Source of the DNA: Hyphochytrium catenoides
Lineage: Eukaryota > Sar > Hyphochytriomycetes > Hyphochytriales > Hyphochytriaceae
Direction: 5' to 3'
DNA length: 64,000 nucleotides
Assembly: GCA_900088475.1 (NCBI GenBank)
Contig: FLMG01000941.1
Location: forward strand, 325,054-389,053
This document shows positions 10,841 through 22,600 of this stretch, in pieces (position 1 is the stretch's first letter; each line of letters starts with the position of its first letter). The notes beneath the pieces were generated by a model. That model ran no database searches, was not told the DNA's origin, and saw only the letters and a program-made list of their open reading frames with translations. The translations under genes were made by a program, and so were the position numbers.

Positions 10841-13800
10841 CTAACCCACGGTGTCGGCAAGAGAATCAGAGGTTGGAAACGGCGCTTCTGGCGGTTCCAT
10901 TCGCCGAAGAGAGAGTCGCTGGCCCTGCTGCGCGTTAGTAAACCAGTATGGTCGGGTGGAGACCCACCATTCCAATGTGGCCATGTTTAGTACCCTGAGA
11001 AAGAGAACGGAAGAATTGGAGGTAAACGATGCCTTTAGCGAGTGAAGAGAGAGGTCAGATAGAGCCACAGGAGGAAGACGAGGAACTAAAAGCTTGTGTC
11101 GTCCTGTGGCCAAGATACATATGTACAATTTTACCTGAGCTTGGAGAGCCTTAGCGAGCCTTTACTCGCGGCGATGGCCTGCTTCGGGAGGTCCAAGCGA
11201 ACATTAACCTCGGTTAGAGATCCAACATCTGCTTTCTCTACAAGCAGCAAGAGCTCTACTCGCTTTACGACACCTCGATCAGGGCCGCTTCCCTCTCTGT
11301 AGGAGTGAGAGTATGATGTTTGCACCTGGCGTTCTGTTCCATCTCCCCGACTTCCAAGGAGTTGGATATACAGAGTGGGCTGCCAGGGCGCAGAGCCTGT
11401 CACAATGTATTCTACGTAGCGTGAGGGAGAAAAGAAGACGAAGAGACGTCAGCAGGATGGTAGAAGACCTCACAGGCGGGAATAAGCTATGTAACGCGCA
11501 TTTCTCAAATTACAGAGTCAAGGGTGTGAACAAGGTAAACCCAGCTAATTGACGAAGGGTAAAGGCAAACCCACAGCTCATGATCTACCAGTGCCGGGGT
11601 TCGATGGACAGCGGACGTTCATCTTAAAGTCCAAGGATGCTTTGAATTCCTTACTTATAGCTCCTCAAACGCCGCCCTTCCCCCCACCCCCACCCCCACC
11701 CCCGCTTACCTGTTGCCAGCATAATCCTAAAGGTTGTAGATTGTTGCTTTGACGAACCAGAGGATGGTGAAAGGAGTGCCGAGGGAAGCCTGAAAAGTGC
11801 TGATAGTTGCTTGTGATGGTTAATATATCCAGCAACGTCCTTCAACACCTCCAGAGGAATGACCCGCCATTGCTTCGTCTTCTCGTCCTAGAAGAGATAG
11901 AACAATGGAGTAGGGGAATGGGTGTGACGAGTAAGGTGTAAGCAAAGAAGCAGTACATAGTCAAAAGAACATCACTTCAATAGCAGAAGAGTCACAAAAG
12001 GCAAAGAATGGCCTGGATGAGAGAGAGAGGAAGTATGGTCACCTCCTCTCTACAAAACGGGCTGCACTTGTAGCTTAGAAGCTTTCCGCCACCCACAGTC
12101 ACTTCTAGCATACCGCCCATTCTGTTTTGAAGTCCGGTGCGATCGGAGACAAAGTCTCCCAAGCTGTAGACACACAGTTTTCTATCGGAATGCGCTTTCA
12201 CTCTTTGAGTGGCCACGCTCGTTCGATGTTCCGAGCTAGTGATGGAAGGATCACCGACGTTTCCTTCAAGAGCATCCTTCTTTGAAAAAATCTCCATACT
12301 TTGAAGAGTATGGGAGCCATGGCCCACGATAAGATCAAAGCCACCTCCTTCCAACAGTGTCTTTGCCACTTGTCGAGTTTCTAGGAGGTAAAGCATCGCC
12401 CAGGTCAATTAGGGAGCCAGACAACTGAGAACGGACAGAAAGAATGACAAAACTTAGAGCACGGCAGCCATCTGCCCCAAAATAGTTGAGTGTAGTGCGC
12501 AACAAGTGATGACTAGAGGAAGGTAGAGAAAGGACCTTGACCTGCCGATTGAGCTGTGCACTAGAAAGGCAAGCGATGTTCGCAGCTCTTAAGCCAGATA
12601 AACTTCAAGAAGCAAAACTGGAACATACCTTGCACTGGAAGTAGGGCGTTCTCAAAGCTCCAGTGAGGGTAGCCTATAAGAATGTCAATGCCCTCATTTC
12701 GCTTTACGCGTTTCCAATCTTCATTCAGGACATCCCTCTCCCTAAGATGTACCCAAGTCAACTAAGTGTCGGAAACTCCGTAGACTTGACAAGGAGCAGT
12801 AAAGCTACGGAGGGGCAATTTTTTAACGCGAGCTTGCAAGAGAAGCGTTAAGTATGGTTGACGCATATGCAGGGAGGAGTTCCTATCATGTTTCCAAGAT
12901 TCTATCCTCTTACGTTATCACCGAAGGTATGCATTTCTTTGAGCGGTAGTTGAGCCAACTTGTCCAGGCGACTATTCCAATGGTAGACCCACAGGGAAGA
13001 GTAACCTAGAAAGGAGAGAACAGAGTCATAGAGCAGTCCAAGGAGACGAAAGGAAAAGTGATGTGCAAAGTTTGACCCCAGTGGGCGGTCGGACTCCCTT
13101 GCCTTCTTATATCCCGCAACCTTGTCTCTCCAGCACCCACAACAACTTGTTATCTCTTCCTCATGTCGCATGTCTAAATCTAATGGTGGTAGTAAGTTGC
13201 CCTCACCTTTGCAACGCTGCCCAGGACCCTCTCTTCTAGCTGTCTGATGCCAAGCAGTCTAATACCCAGGCTCTCCAAGTTCTTTTTGGTCATCTTTAGA
13301 CCAAGATCGCCATAGCAATCGCCCACATGATTGTTAGCGAGAGACAGCAGAGTTCTATCGCCCTTCGCTTTTGCCTCCTGCAGTACTTTCTGGACGTAGT
13401 CTAAGGCCATGTCTTTCCTCCGCCCTCGATGACAAGAAAGAAGCGTACGCTGCTCCAAATGGCAGACCGGCGCCTCACAGTTCATAACATAGAGATCAGC
13501 GCCAGATACGGCACCCTGTGTTGCGATGGATTTGATCGCGATGAGCATTGATGGAAATGAGGTAAGTCAAAGCGAGCACGAGAAAAGCTAGGGAAACTGC
13601 GGCCGTGGCGCATTCTGCGCGGAAGTCCTTTTCTAGCTGTTTTGCGTCTGAAGTCCCTCGTCTTACTCTCTTTCCGTGCAACTCTATAGTATCTAACCTA
13701 TCACGCTTTCTCTCTCTCCTTCTTTCTCTACCCGTTTTTCTCTCTCTCGTGCTGTTTCTGTTCTGCCGTTTCGGTGTCTTGAAATTCGCCTCCAACTCTG

Positions 13801-14545
13801 TTACCACCCACTTCGTTACAGCTGGCACCCTTTAGTCTGAGAAATGGCATACCTGAAGTGATGAGTGGAGCTCCATAGGTTGCTCCCTGTCTACTGGTCT
13901 AATTTCTCCCAAGAAGAGAATGGTACTGCTTGGTTGACGACACCTATCAGACGGGGAAGGGGGTGGAATAGATCGCATCCTCGCTCCCGTTACCCTATTG
14001 GAGGCTAATGACGGCAACTCCAGATTAACAGGGCTTTTTGTAGAGGTCTTTGATCGCAAAGGGAGAGAGAAGTCTGAAGTCTGCAGCACCGGAGCCGATT
14101 CTCTTTCCATTCCTATGTCAAGCGGTTTATCCGGTAAATTCAGCGCTCGAAGAGGATCGGTGGAAAGACGGTCACAAAGTGGAATAGGGAACACTTCCTC
14201 ATCGGCAATGTCGGGGTCAATAAGTTGATGTCCCTTCTCGTCTACTTCTTTTTTCGAAGAGATCCGCGTGAAGTTGTCTGCGTTGTTGTGCTTTAGGTCA
14301 TAAGGGGATCTGTCCTCTCTCGTTGTGGAAACAGGCCGCGAGGCGATAGGGTGCACATATGAGAGTAATAGAGAGGTTGGAGCCTCTCCTTGTGCAAGTA
14401 GATTACGTACACCTGCGGCGTTGATGGGGGAGAACGGGTTAACATCGGTTGATAAATATAAGAAGAATCCTAGGAGGAGATGCAAGGTCCGAACTCCGGC
14501 AAAGGGCGAGCAAGGGGAATTAGTGGGGAAGGTGATAAGAAACAT
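10841..14545 (-). CDS. CapA-like (PGA_cap) domain fused to a C-terminal PLAT domain
   Basis: Eight exons, complement(10841..10994, 11135..11411, 11710..11887, 12043..12380, 12629..12741, 12914..13005, 13207..13515, 13853..14545), close in phase to 717 residues. The N-terminus has a hydrophobic stretch (LHLLLGFFLYLS) that could be a signal peptide or anchor, then about 190 polar, Ser/Pro-rich residues. The CapA/PgsA metallophosphatase-like fold follows at about 215-555. Its motifs in order are ILFLGEIRP (usual GD is GE), NCEAPV, SLANNHVGD, IGIVAWTSW, GYPHWSFE, LIVGHGSHTLQSMEIF and VYSLGDF (usual GNF). From 575 the sequence YIVTGSAPWQPTLYIQLLG, then VGSLTEVNVRLD and LEWWVSTRPYWF match the PLAT/LH2 beta-sandwich pattern. 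CapA proteins act in poly-gamma-glutamate capsule synthesis in bacteria. PLAT domains bind lipids or proteins. A secreted or membrane-bound role is inferred. Confidence 0.8.
11680..11703 (-). other. G-quadruplex-type tract just inside an intron of the CapA-PLAT gene
   Basis: On the coding (minus) strand the intron 11412-11709 begins GTAAGC and is followed at once by four G runs (5, 5, 5 and 6 G) separated by single T, covering 11703 down to 11680. This fits the G3+N1-7 quadruplex rule with room to spare and starts 6 nt from the 5' splice site. G runs near donors are known intronic splicing enhancers, and an RNA quadruplex could mask or promote the donor. Confidence 0.8.
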
Positions 14546-16792
14546 TTCGAGTCATCTCGACTGCGCGCGAACGAAGCAAAGCTAGAGTGAGAGATACAGA
14601 AGGACATTGGGACGTGAGAGTGCCCAAAGAACAAGAGATACACCATGAGGGCCACGTAGAAGTTACAGTCCAAAACCCCCAATACGGAAAGGGAAAGCAT
14701 ATACGAATAAGGGCACAGGAGAAGAATGGAGGTAGGAGAGAGAGTCCTCAAACGGGTAGACAACATGAATGCCAAAGGGAAGGCTAAAGATACGCACCCG
14801 GTACAACATCAGCCAGTCCTGTGCCGGCCAGCTGGATCTCGTCGTAGAGTGTTAGCTGCTCGTTCTTAGAAAACACAAAGACAGCGTCTTCCCCTGCGCC
14901 AAAGTGCAATCAGGACGGAATCGACGATATGAGAGGTAGTCCATGAAGGAATGTACGTGATTTTGATCTAAGACGAAAAGCAATGATGGGGAACTCAAGA
15001 GCATAGTACGACCTAAAGAACGAATAATGGCTGGGAGGCAGCAACGGTAGCCAGAGCTTTGAAGCTGGTAACGCAGGACAAGAGTGCAAAGCACAATGAC
15101 CATAGATAGACACCAAGAATGCAGCCAGCTGGAGTTTAGGCTTGCGATAATCTGTCCTTTAGCTGAATATGGAATCATGTGAACCAGAAGTGTGAAGAAG
15201 GTCTAATACTCAGGCCACCCGCCATCGATGTATTTTTTCTAAGAGAATAGTTTGGTCCATAGATCACTCACAGTTCTTACCTGTTCTAATTCCCCCATAG
15301 GTCCGAGGAAGGGCCTTATAGGCTGGACGTGAAAGTTGGAGCGGTAGAGAAGATGCTGTGCGACTGAAGACGAGCTTGATAACGGTACTCGGTCGGTTCT
15401 CCATATTCAGCGGTGCGAGGAAAAGGTCGGACTCGTTCAACAAGCATATCACCGGAGTGGTTAGACGAGAGAAATAGTAGGATGAGCATGAGGTGGCCGA
15501 TGGCCGCGGAGACGTAGAGAATAGGGACGTGGACGGCGTAGACTGTGAAGAAGTGCCCACTTCTTTTTGGTAAAAAGCGCAATAAATCTTATAGCCGCTG
15601 CGGTTATAGACGTTGATGCCTCCTCCCGCTTCAACTGAAGCTGATGGATCTTCCAAGTCCCTTCCATTGTCACCCTTCGAGGGCCCTGCCGGACAAGTGA
15701 AAGGACATCACATTTACAAAAAAGGAAAGCCGGCAGTCAACAGAACCAAGAGGTTGCACCCAAACTTGAAGGAGTGAAGAAGCCTAAACATTGATAAACA
15801 TTGACTCACCCTTAAGCAGGTTTGCTTGTCTTCCCTCGTCAGGAGCAGCACTCCCACTCCCTGCCTTCGGCTTAGGTGCGAAGCTGTCCTCACCGTCTTC
15901 TGCTTCATCATCCTTCGAAATGCTGGCTAACTCTTTCTTTAGGGCTATGCCAAGAAGGCTATCCTTCCCTAAGCTTGGGTTAGCGTCATTGATGGTAGAC
16001 CGAGGGCCCTTAGTAAGGATTCCGAGCTACGAGCAAAAGAGGAGAACGTTAGGCCATCAGCAGTGGACAGAGAATGCGTATGCAGACTAATAATGCAGAC
16101 CACTGAGGTGGGCATTAGTTTTTCACAGTCTCTACCTTGAGTTCTTCAATGGCCTGCTTGATGGCTGCTTCCCACTCCTGAGTCTCCTCATCGGTAGACC
16201 CTTTAAGAATTAGCATGCGTGGACGAGTGATAATGAACAGTCGCAGCTTGCTATCAGCCTGCAGGCGCACTGTCTGAATGATTGCTGGAGTGATGGCAGA
16301 CCCATCTAGAAGCAGAATGGTCAAGCGAGAGTGACATAACTTGCGTGAGGGTTGGATTGGGGGAAGGGACAAGTAGCTTCAACGCTCTATAAAGCAAGCG
16401 AGGGCAGGGAGCTGGGGAAGAAAGCAAGACGAAGAGGTGGACGGCGGCTGAGAAGGGAGAAAACGTAGAATTTGGCAACGAGAAACTATACCATCGGAGA
16501 TAACAAATGGGGAGGACAAAGAGAGAGCACGGAGAAAGAAGCGAGGACCTGGGCCCTTGCCACCAAGGTAGACGACGCTCTGCTTCTCTTTCTTCTCCAC
16601 TTCCTTATCGACTCCCATCGGGACTAACTGCTTATAATAGTCGGTCATGGACTGATAATAGGACAACTTTCCATTGCCGTGCAGGACAAAGAACCTCCTT
16701 TTCCATGTCTTCAATACATTCCCGCAGTGCTTGCTCAACCATCCTTCTTTTTTGCTCTTTACGTCGACAGAAGCGGTAATGTACGAGGACAT
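14520..16792 (-). CDS. PH-domain protein with an unassigned C-terminal module
   Basis: Six exons, complement(14520..14581, 14798..14893, 15281..15685, 15810..16026, 16136..16305, 16564..16792), give 392 residues. If the last intron is kept, the frame stops at 14784 instead. The ATG at 16792 opens directly into a pleckstrin-homology domain (residues about 13-125): KKEGWLSKHCGNVLKTWKRR, FFVLHGNGKLSYYQS, and the closing helix EETQEWEAAIKQAIEEL with its conserved Trp. PH domains bind phosphoinositides or proteins at membranes. An acidic and Ser/Pro linker follows, then a beta-rich part (INVYNRSGYKIYCAFYQKE, ESDLFLAPLNMEN, DAVFVFSKNEQLTLYDEI) that I cannot place. In the spliced form the stop lies 26 nt inside the next gene's coding sequence, on the same strand. 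Confidence 0.7.
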
Positions 16793-17415
16793 CTTGCTGG
16801 TCTCCTCTTTCTATTCGTGCTTGCGCCAGCGCTATTGGTCCTTATCGCTTTGATCCTTTCCAGACGTCGTAGCAGGGGCGCTTATAAAGGGAGAACGAGG
16901 GGATGCAGACGCACTATATAAGGTCAACTCCTTTTCAACAGTGGATCTGCTGCCATGACTTGGATGGGCCATGTTAACTCCATGCGATGAGGACTTGAAG
17001 GGTTAAAGTGACTGAATCTGAACATGAGGGCAGTTCGGACATACACGATGGTTGAGCTTTGTGATCCGAGAGCTGTAAGAACAGAAGAGAGCTGCAAGAA
17101 CAGAAGAGAGGAGAGGCCACACTACCCAGAAAGACGAACGGAACTAGGGGTAGAGAGGATGCGACACCGGCAGAGCAGCAACATAAAGCCTCTTATACGA
17201 GCCAAGAAGAAATGAAGACCAGTTCCCTAACGACGTGCCACTTTCTCGCTTCGGCTGGCTGAGGTTTCACCTCAACAACGACATAACAAGAAGGCACATT
17301 GCTATAACATGGTCCATCTAACCTGCCACGCTGCCTAACACTAGTCAGGCTCTCCCCTAGCTCTGCCTAAAGGTGGAAGAATGGATGCTTGACTAAAGAC
17401 AGAGAACCATGACTG
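16793..17415. other. Upstream region of the PH gene
   Basis: No exon is supported here. A TATATAAGG string at 16914-16922, readable from either strand, lies about 125 bp upstream of the PH-gene ATG. It is a possible core promoter element, though not strong enough to list as a site. The rest is featureless. Confidence 0.35.
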
Positions 17416-18543
17416 ATGCAGCGGATCCTAGGACCAGGCACAGCCCTGCCGTGGCAGCGCGCGGACCTCCTGGAAGATGATATTGGAGATCTGGTAAGAC
17501 CCCTACCGCCTTCCCTTCCTACTCTTCCCTTCTCTGGCTCTGACCTGGCTGGTGATAGATTTTCAACACACTAGGTGGTTACAATCTGTTAATTACAGCT
17601 TTTGTACCCATTTTACCTGCTCCGCTTTCCATACCACACACCTGTTTCCTTGTGGTATTTAACGGACAAGCTTCATATACTCTACATTGGTGCATGATAA
17701 GGATGCAACGAATGAGCAAAATAACCTCTGCTGCTGTCCTTATGAGTAGGTAGTAGTAGGTAAGTAGGCGTGGGTACAGGTGGCCAGCATGATGCGCAGA
17801 GGAGAAGAATCTTGCTGCAGAGCTCACGTTGAGGCTCCTCCGCGCTTTCGGACAATTGTCTATTGTACTCATTCCTCAAGAGATGACGGGGCGACGAGGT
17901 GCAAAGCTCTACTATCTGCTGAGTGTTAATAGTACTCGTAGTTCTACACTTGGAAACATCTTCTTGTCGGCTGGTGGGTCTGGACAGAGTAATACCAGCA
18001 GCAGCAAGGAGGTCTCTAAAAAAAAAGAAAGAAATCATGTAAATCTTTTAGAGTGTTGTTGAGAGTTTCCTTATGTTTTAGAGCACTCGAGCCCATCATC
18101 ATGGGGCTTTACATGGACGACAAACAACACGCTGATTGTTCATTCATTATTCCCTCATACACACTAATAGAACTTATCTCTTGCCACAACAGTGCCTACT
18201 CCTTAAGTGGAATGTTGAGAAGAGGCGAGCAACAACGTTATAAAAAGCTTGATGGACGACCCGGCCATGGGGATTCAATAATAATTACCTCTGCAATGAA
18301 GAGGACAGCGGAACAGCAGTTCGTATACTGTGCTAGTCTAGTAGTAGTAGCCTCTGACCACAAGCCGGATCTAACGCTTTCGGGCAAGTCTTCATCGACT
18401 GACAAGATAATAAGAGACAACATTCTGAGAGCTGCCAATTTTTTCGTTGACGCGTGCTACTATCTATAATGTGATACCACAGGGTGGTGCTGCTGCTGAC
18501 TCCATTGGCGACGAAAACTTTCCAAACGAGGAGGTGCTCAGAG
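17416..18543 (+). CDS. Tentative 5' exons of the coiled-coil/WD40 gene
   Basis: Two candidate exons: 17416..17493 (ATG, encoding MQRILGPGTALPWQRADLLE and ending before GTAAGA) and 18483..18543 (GGAAADSIGDENFPNEEVLR, flanked by CAG and GTTACT). Their phases match each other and the exon starting at 19618, where a junction would read VLREEMSAP. Against them, the introns would be about 1 kb, longer than all others in the gene, and the coding signal is short. If they are not used, translation would start at the ATG at 19623. The rest of 17494-19617 shows only weak open frames on both strands. Confidence 0.35.
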
Positions 18544-19617
18544 GTTACTATCTACTCTTTTCCCCTTATTTTGCCATACTGATGATAAAGCGAGCTGAGG
18601 TGTCCGAGACCTTATTATGATGGCAGGATGGGAAGCCCTCGATCATCAACAAGCTACGTACTATATTTGTTTACTAGGTAGTAGAGAGATCGTTTATGTT
18701 ATCCTATTATCGTCATTCTTTATGGACAATATAAGTGGGGCAACACCTGTGTCACCTCCGATCACACTCTTCTGTCGCCATCTCGGGCTGAGCGCTGTTT
18801 ATTAGTAGGCCGGCTGTTCTTGAACGCCATGGTAACACTCCCTCATCATCATGACTTTGTGGCTGGTTGCGCACAGTAAGCGTACCGCCTACAGAATAGT
18901 CCTCGCTCTTCCTCATGCGTTGAGCTGATGGAGGGAAATGTATCGACATGACAACCCAAAACCAAGAGACACAACTCAAGCCGTTACTATATCAAGCACC
19001 AAAACCGAGGAACTGATAACCAAAGATTTGGTTATCAATGAGCACATGATCTGCTCACTGATATTTAGTATGACTTTTTATAATAACTTCTCTTCAAACC
19101 CTTGATTGATCTTCAGAAAGTGCGAAGCGCGAAAGGACATCATCGCCGTGCCGATGCTGCTGGCGAGGGATGAGAGCGCCGCTGGAGCGCCGTCATGTGA
19201 GAGCGCATCATCGTCATCCCCAGCTTCTTTCGGGGCGTTGACAACTGCTAGCGGCTTGTTTGGAACACGATGCCTTGGTCTGGGACACATGCAATGGCAG
19301 GCTTTTTTTCACGTGAAGTCCACGAGGGAACTAATGCCAGAATACTTCCACTCTTTCTTCGCTTTCTTCGGTGATCATAGCATCTTTCGGGAACTTTCAG
19401 CCATGCTGGAGCTCGCACTACTCATTATTGTGGAGAGAAAGGCTATTAGGCAATGGCACGCGACTTGCCCAACTAACGGGCTATTAGCCTCGAAGCACAG
19501 TAGAAAGAGGTAGGGTGGGGCAAGCGGCAAATCGAGCAAGAATGCGTAGCAGTTAGCAGCATGCCAGGGAGCCGAATCCTGGCTAATGTGAGAGCTGAAT
19601 TCTCTATTTGATGAGAG

Positions 19618-22600
19618 AGGAAATGAGTGCTCCAACCATGAACCAAGGGACTCCTCTGCCAAAAACACCGATTCAAGAGACCTCGGTGCCCCCAGGGCTC
19701 GAGGAGCTAGAGGCAAATGAGGTTGAGATCATGGAAAAGAACCTTGTAGAACAGCAGCGACAGCTGGCGGCAGCCAAAGAAAAATTGAAGCGAAAGAAAG
19801 AGGCAAGATCAGTCTTCTTTGCCGTCTCAGCTTCCTTGGTGTCTTACTGGGAGACGGGCACGAACCTTGTAACTGGCCATTGCCGATACATCCTCTGCTT
19901 TCTCTTCTATTCTTAGCAGGTTCTGCACTTAGCATACTGAACGTTTGACCATGCAGGAAGAGCAACAAAGAAAGGCACGTGAACTGCGTGCGAAGCTTCA
20001 GAAAATCAATGAAGAGCTTGCTAAGGACCAGGAGGTGGCACAATGAGATCACACCTATCTTTTCTTCCGGCTCCTTTTCCTTCTCAGATCTCTTCCCTCT
20101 TTATACCTATCAGTTAACTACGTTGGCCTCTTAGCTCTGCTGAAAACCTATCCTAAGCGTGGGTGACAAACCTTTCATAGAGATAAATGCGCTCTCCTTT
20201 TCTCGCGCTGATGTCATGCTCAATTAGTCACCGCATTCACTTGCGATCTCTCGCGTTCTTTTGGCGTCGATTTCTCCTCCCTTTTAGGATCGGCGGTCAC
20301 TCCAAGCTCGCCTTCTCGAAATGGAGAAGAAGGAGGATCAATCTGCGTTGCAGATGCTACAAACTGAAAGAGAAGAATGGGAGCTGCAGAAAGAACGAAA
20401 GATGGAAGAAGCTGCCAGACAAAGAATTGCAATGGAAGAGATTCAGGAAAAGAAGCGAATGCTGGTGGGGCTAGCTCCTTGTATACTCTGAGTAGCAAGG
20501 ACAGCATCAGAGTTAGACGTTGGAGCAAACTGAGCAAGCAAAATCTAGCCAGCGCGACAGTTTAAGAGGATAAGTGGAGAATGGAAGGGGTGAAAGGCTT
20601 GTGTCATGCCTTCTCTTACCGCTGTGCCTAACTAGTATACTGCACGGCGGGGATTGAGAGTGATAAGGGTGGAGAGATCATCTGGAGACCTGGAAACTAG
20701 AACTCGGTGACGGTGGAACACTTCAAGTCTAAAGAAGCTCCGTATGTCCACAGGAGAAGCTAATGGAGCGGAATGTCGTGCATCTTGAGGAAATCGACAA
20801 GGAAAGAAGGCGAAGAACTCAGGCAGAGAAAGAGAGACTTCAGCAGCTCCTTCAGAAAACAGAAAAACTTAGAGAAGAGCTTGAGAGTAATGAGTTTGAC
20901 CTAGAGAAGGTAACTTGAAGGTTTAAGGTTATATCCTCCTGTGAATAACCCGCAACACTCTCACATGCTGGCGTGTGATGCTCACTATTCTTTCCCTTCC
21001 TATTCTTTCCCTTCCTCATTTCAAGCGAACTTTTTCCTGGTCGTTCCCTGCACCTACTAAGTGCAGGCTAAGATTCGTTCCGTTGGTCGCTCTTATCTTC
21101 TTTGTCCAGGGTTTTGATCCCTTTCTGTTTCCTAACATCATCATCTTGGTCTGACCTGCCCAGATTGCTGAGAACAACCAATTTTCGCCGCCAAGGATAG
21201 CTGAGGAGCTAGAACCGGAGAGGAGGAGAAAGCACGAGGAAAGGCACAGAAGGACGGAAGAGGAACTGAAAACCATCAACGAGGGGAGGAAGCAGTTGCA
21301 TGATAAGGTAAAGGCATCAGAGGAGGCGTTCATGTCAAGGACATTCGAAAGGGCTTAACGCAGGGAAGGATAGAGGACGGTATTTGACTCGAGTGTTCAT
21401 TAATTCTAACGTTCTGTCAGTTCCGATGTATACTGAAGAGATTCTGGCACGTGTCTTGCTGCTTCTTCACTGTGAACCATTCCTTTGCTAGGAACTACAA
21501 CTTCTGAAGCGTAAGCACCGCCAGACGAAGCTTCTGAGTAGGGGACTTGACTATCTGATTGATTATGAGCTTGGACTAGTGCCCGACGTAGCAGAGGGTG
21601 ACGAGGAAGATGAGGGTCCAGACTCAGGTAAAACGTGAACGGACATCAAGGGAAAAGGGTGACAAAGAGAGATGCCGTCAGCAAGCTGCATAACAAGGTT
21701 GAAAGAATCAAAGAGTGGCCTGCCCGACCTAGAAAGATTGTTCTACGGAGCAAAGATTAGCTTACAGGCTGAAGAACGAGGTGGCAAGAAAGTTCGCAAG
21801 GGGTAGAGCAAAGCGCCTTAGGACAGACACTGAACCACTTGATATATACTGGTGGACCATGACGATGGTTAGATAACCTCGTCCTCGCGCTATCCCCAGA
21901 TGCTTCGGACGATGCTGCGGAGGTGGAGCCTGAAATGGGCGAGATCTTGGAGGTTGCCAAGAGAAAGTTGGAAGAGGTTCAACCCAAAATTGGGAAGATT
22001 GAAGCGGACATCCGGGCACTCAATAAAGAGACATGTAGGTGAACTCTCTGACTTTTGTCATAGCATCGTCGTCTGTTCGCACTTAGTAACCGTGTCTTTG
22101 GCGGCTGCTTCGTCTCCTCGGCACGTCGTCACAAAAGCCCTCTGGTTAACTTCTGTACTGTGTCGCCTTGTCAATGCCCTCACCGTTCAAGGTAGTGTCG
22201 GTTACATCTCTAATCGGTTTTGACTGACATGCCTCTTTCGTGTGGCTGGCACCACAGTGCAGTTGCTTGGCTCTGATATAATCTACGACGGAAGATGGGG
22301 ACAAGAATCTTATCGTCCGGGTCAACTGGTACTTGGCTTCTCCTTCCATTCTCTTTGCTTTACTCTCTCCAAGTAACCTTTATTGTTGATCTGGGGAAAG
22401 GGGGGGAAGGGAGAGAGGAGGAACCCAATCCCACCAACAAACAACTTAGGCTAGTGGCTAAGACAAATTTGTACCTCTCTTGGCAATGCTTTCAAGGATA
22501 CCTATCGTATCTGCCGGTCTCTCTTTCTGGACGTAGTCGACCAGGCCCTATCGTGGGTACTTTTGGAGAGCAACCCGGCCATCCTTATTGGAGATCAGCA

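Noticed and set aside
17579-19716. Minus-strand open frames that looked weakly coding, including one with NKPLAVVNAPKEAGDDDD
   Set aside because: In-frame stops prevent a continuous model from a plausible ATG, no family was recognised, and two plus-strand exons with matching phases compete for the same DNA. Left as unresolved.
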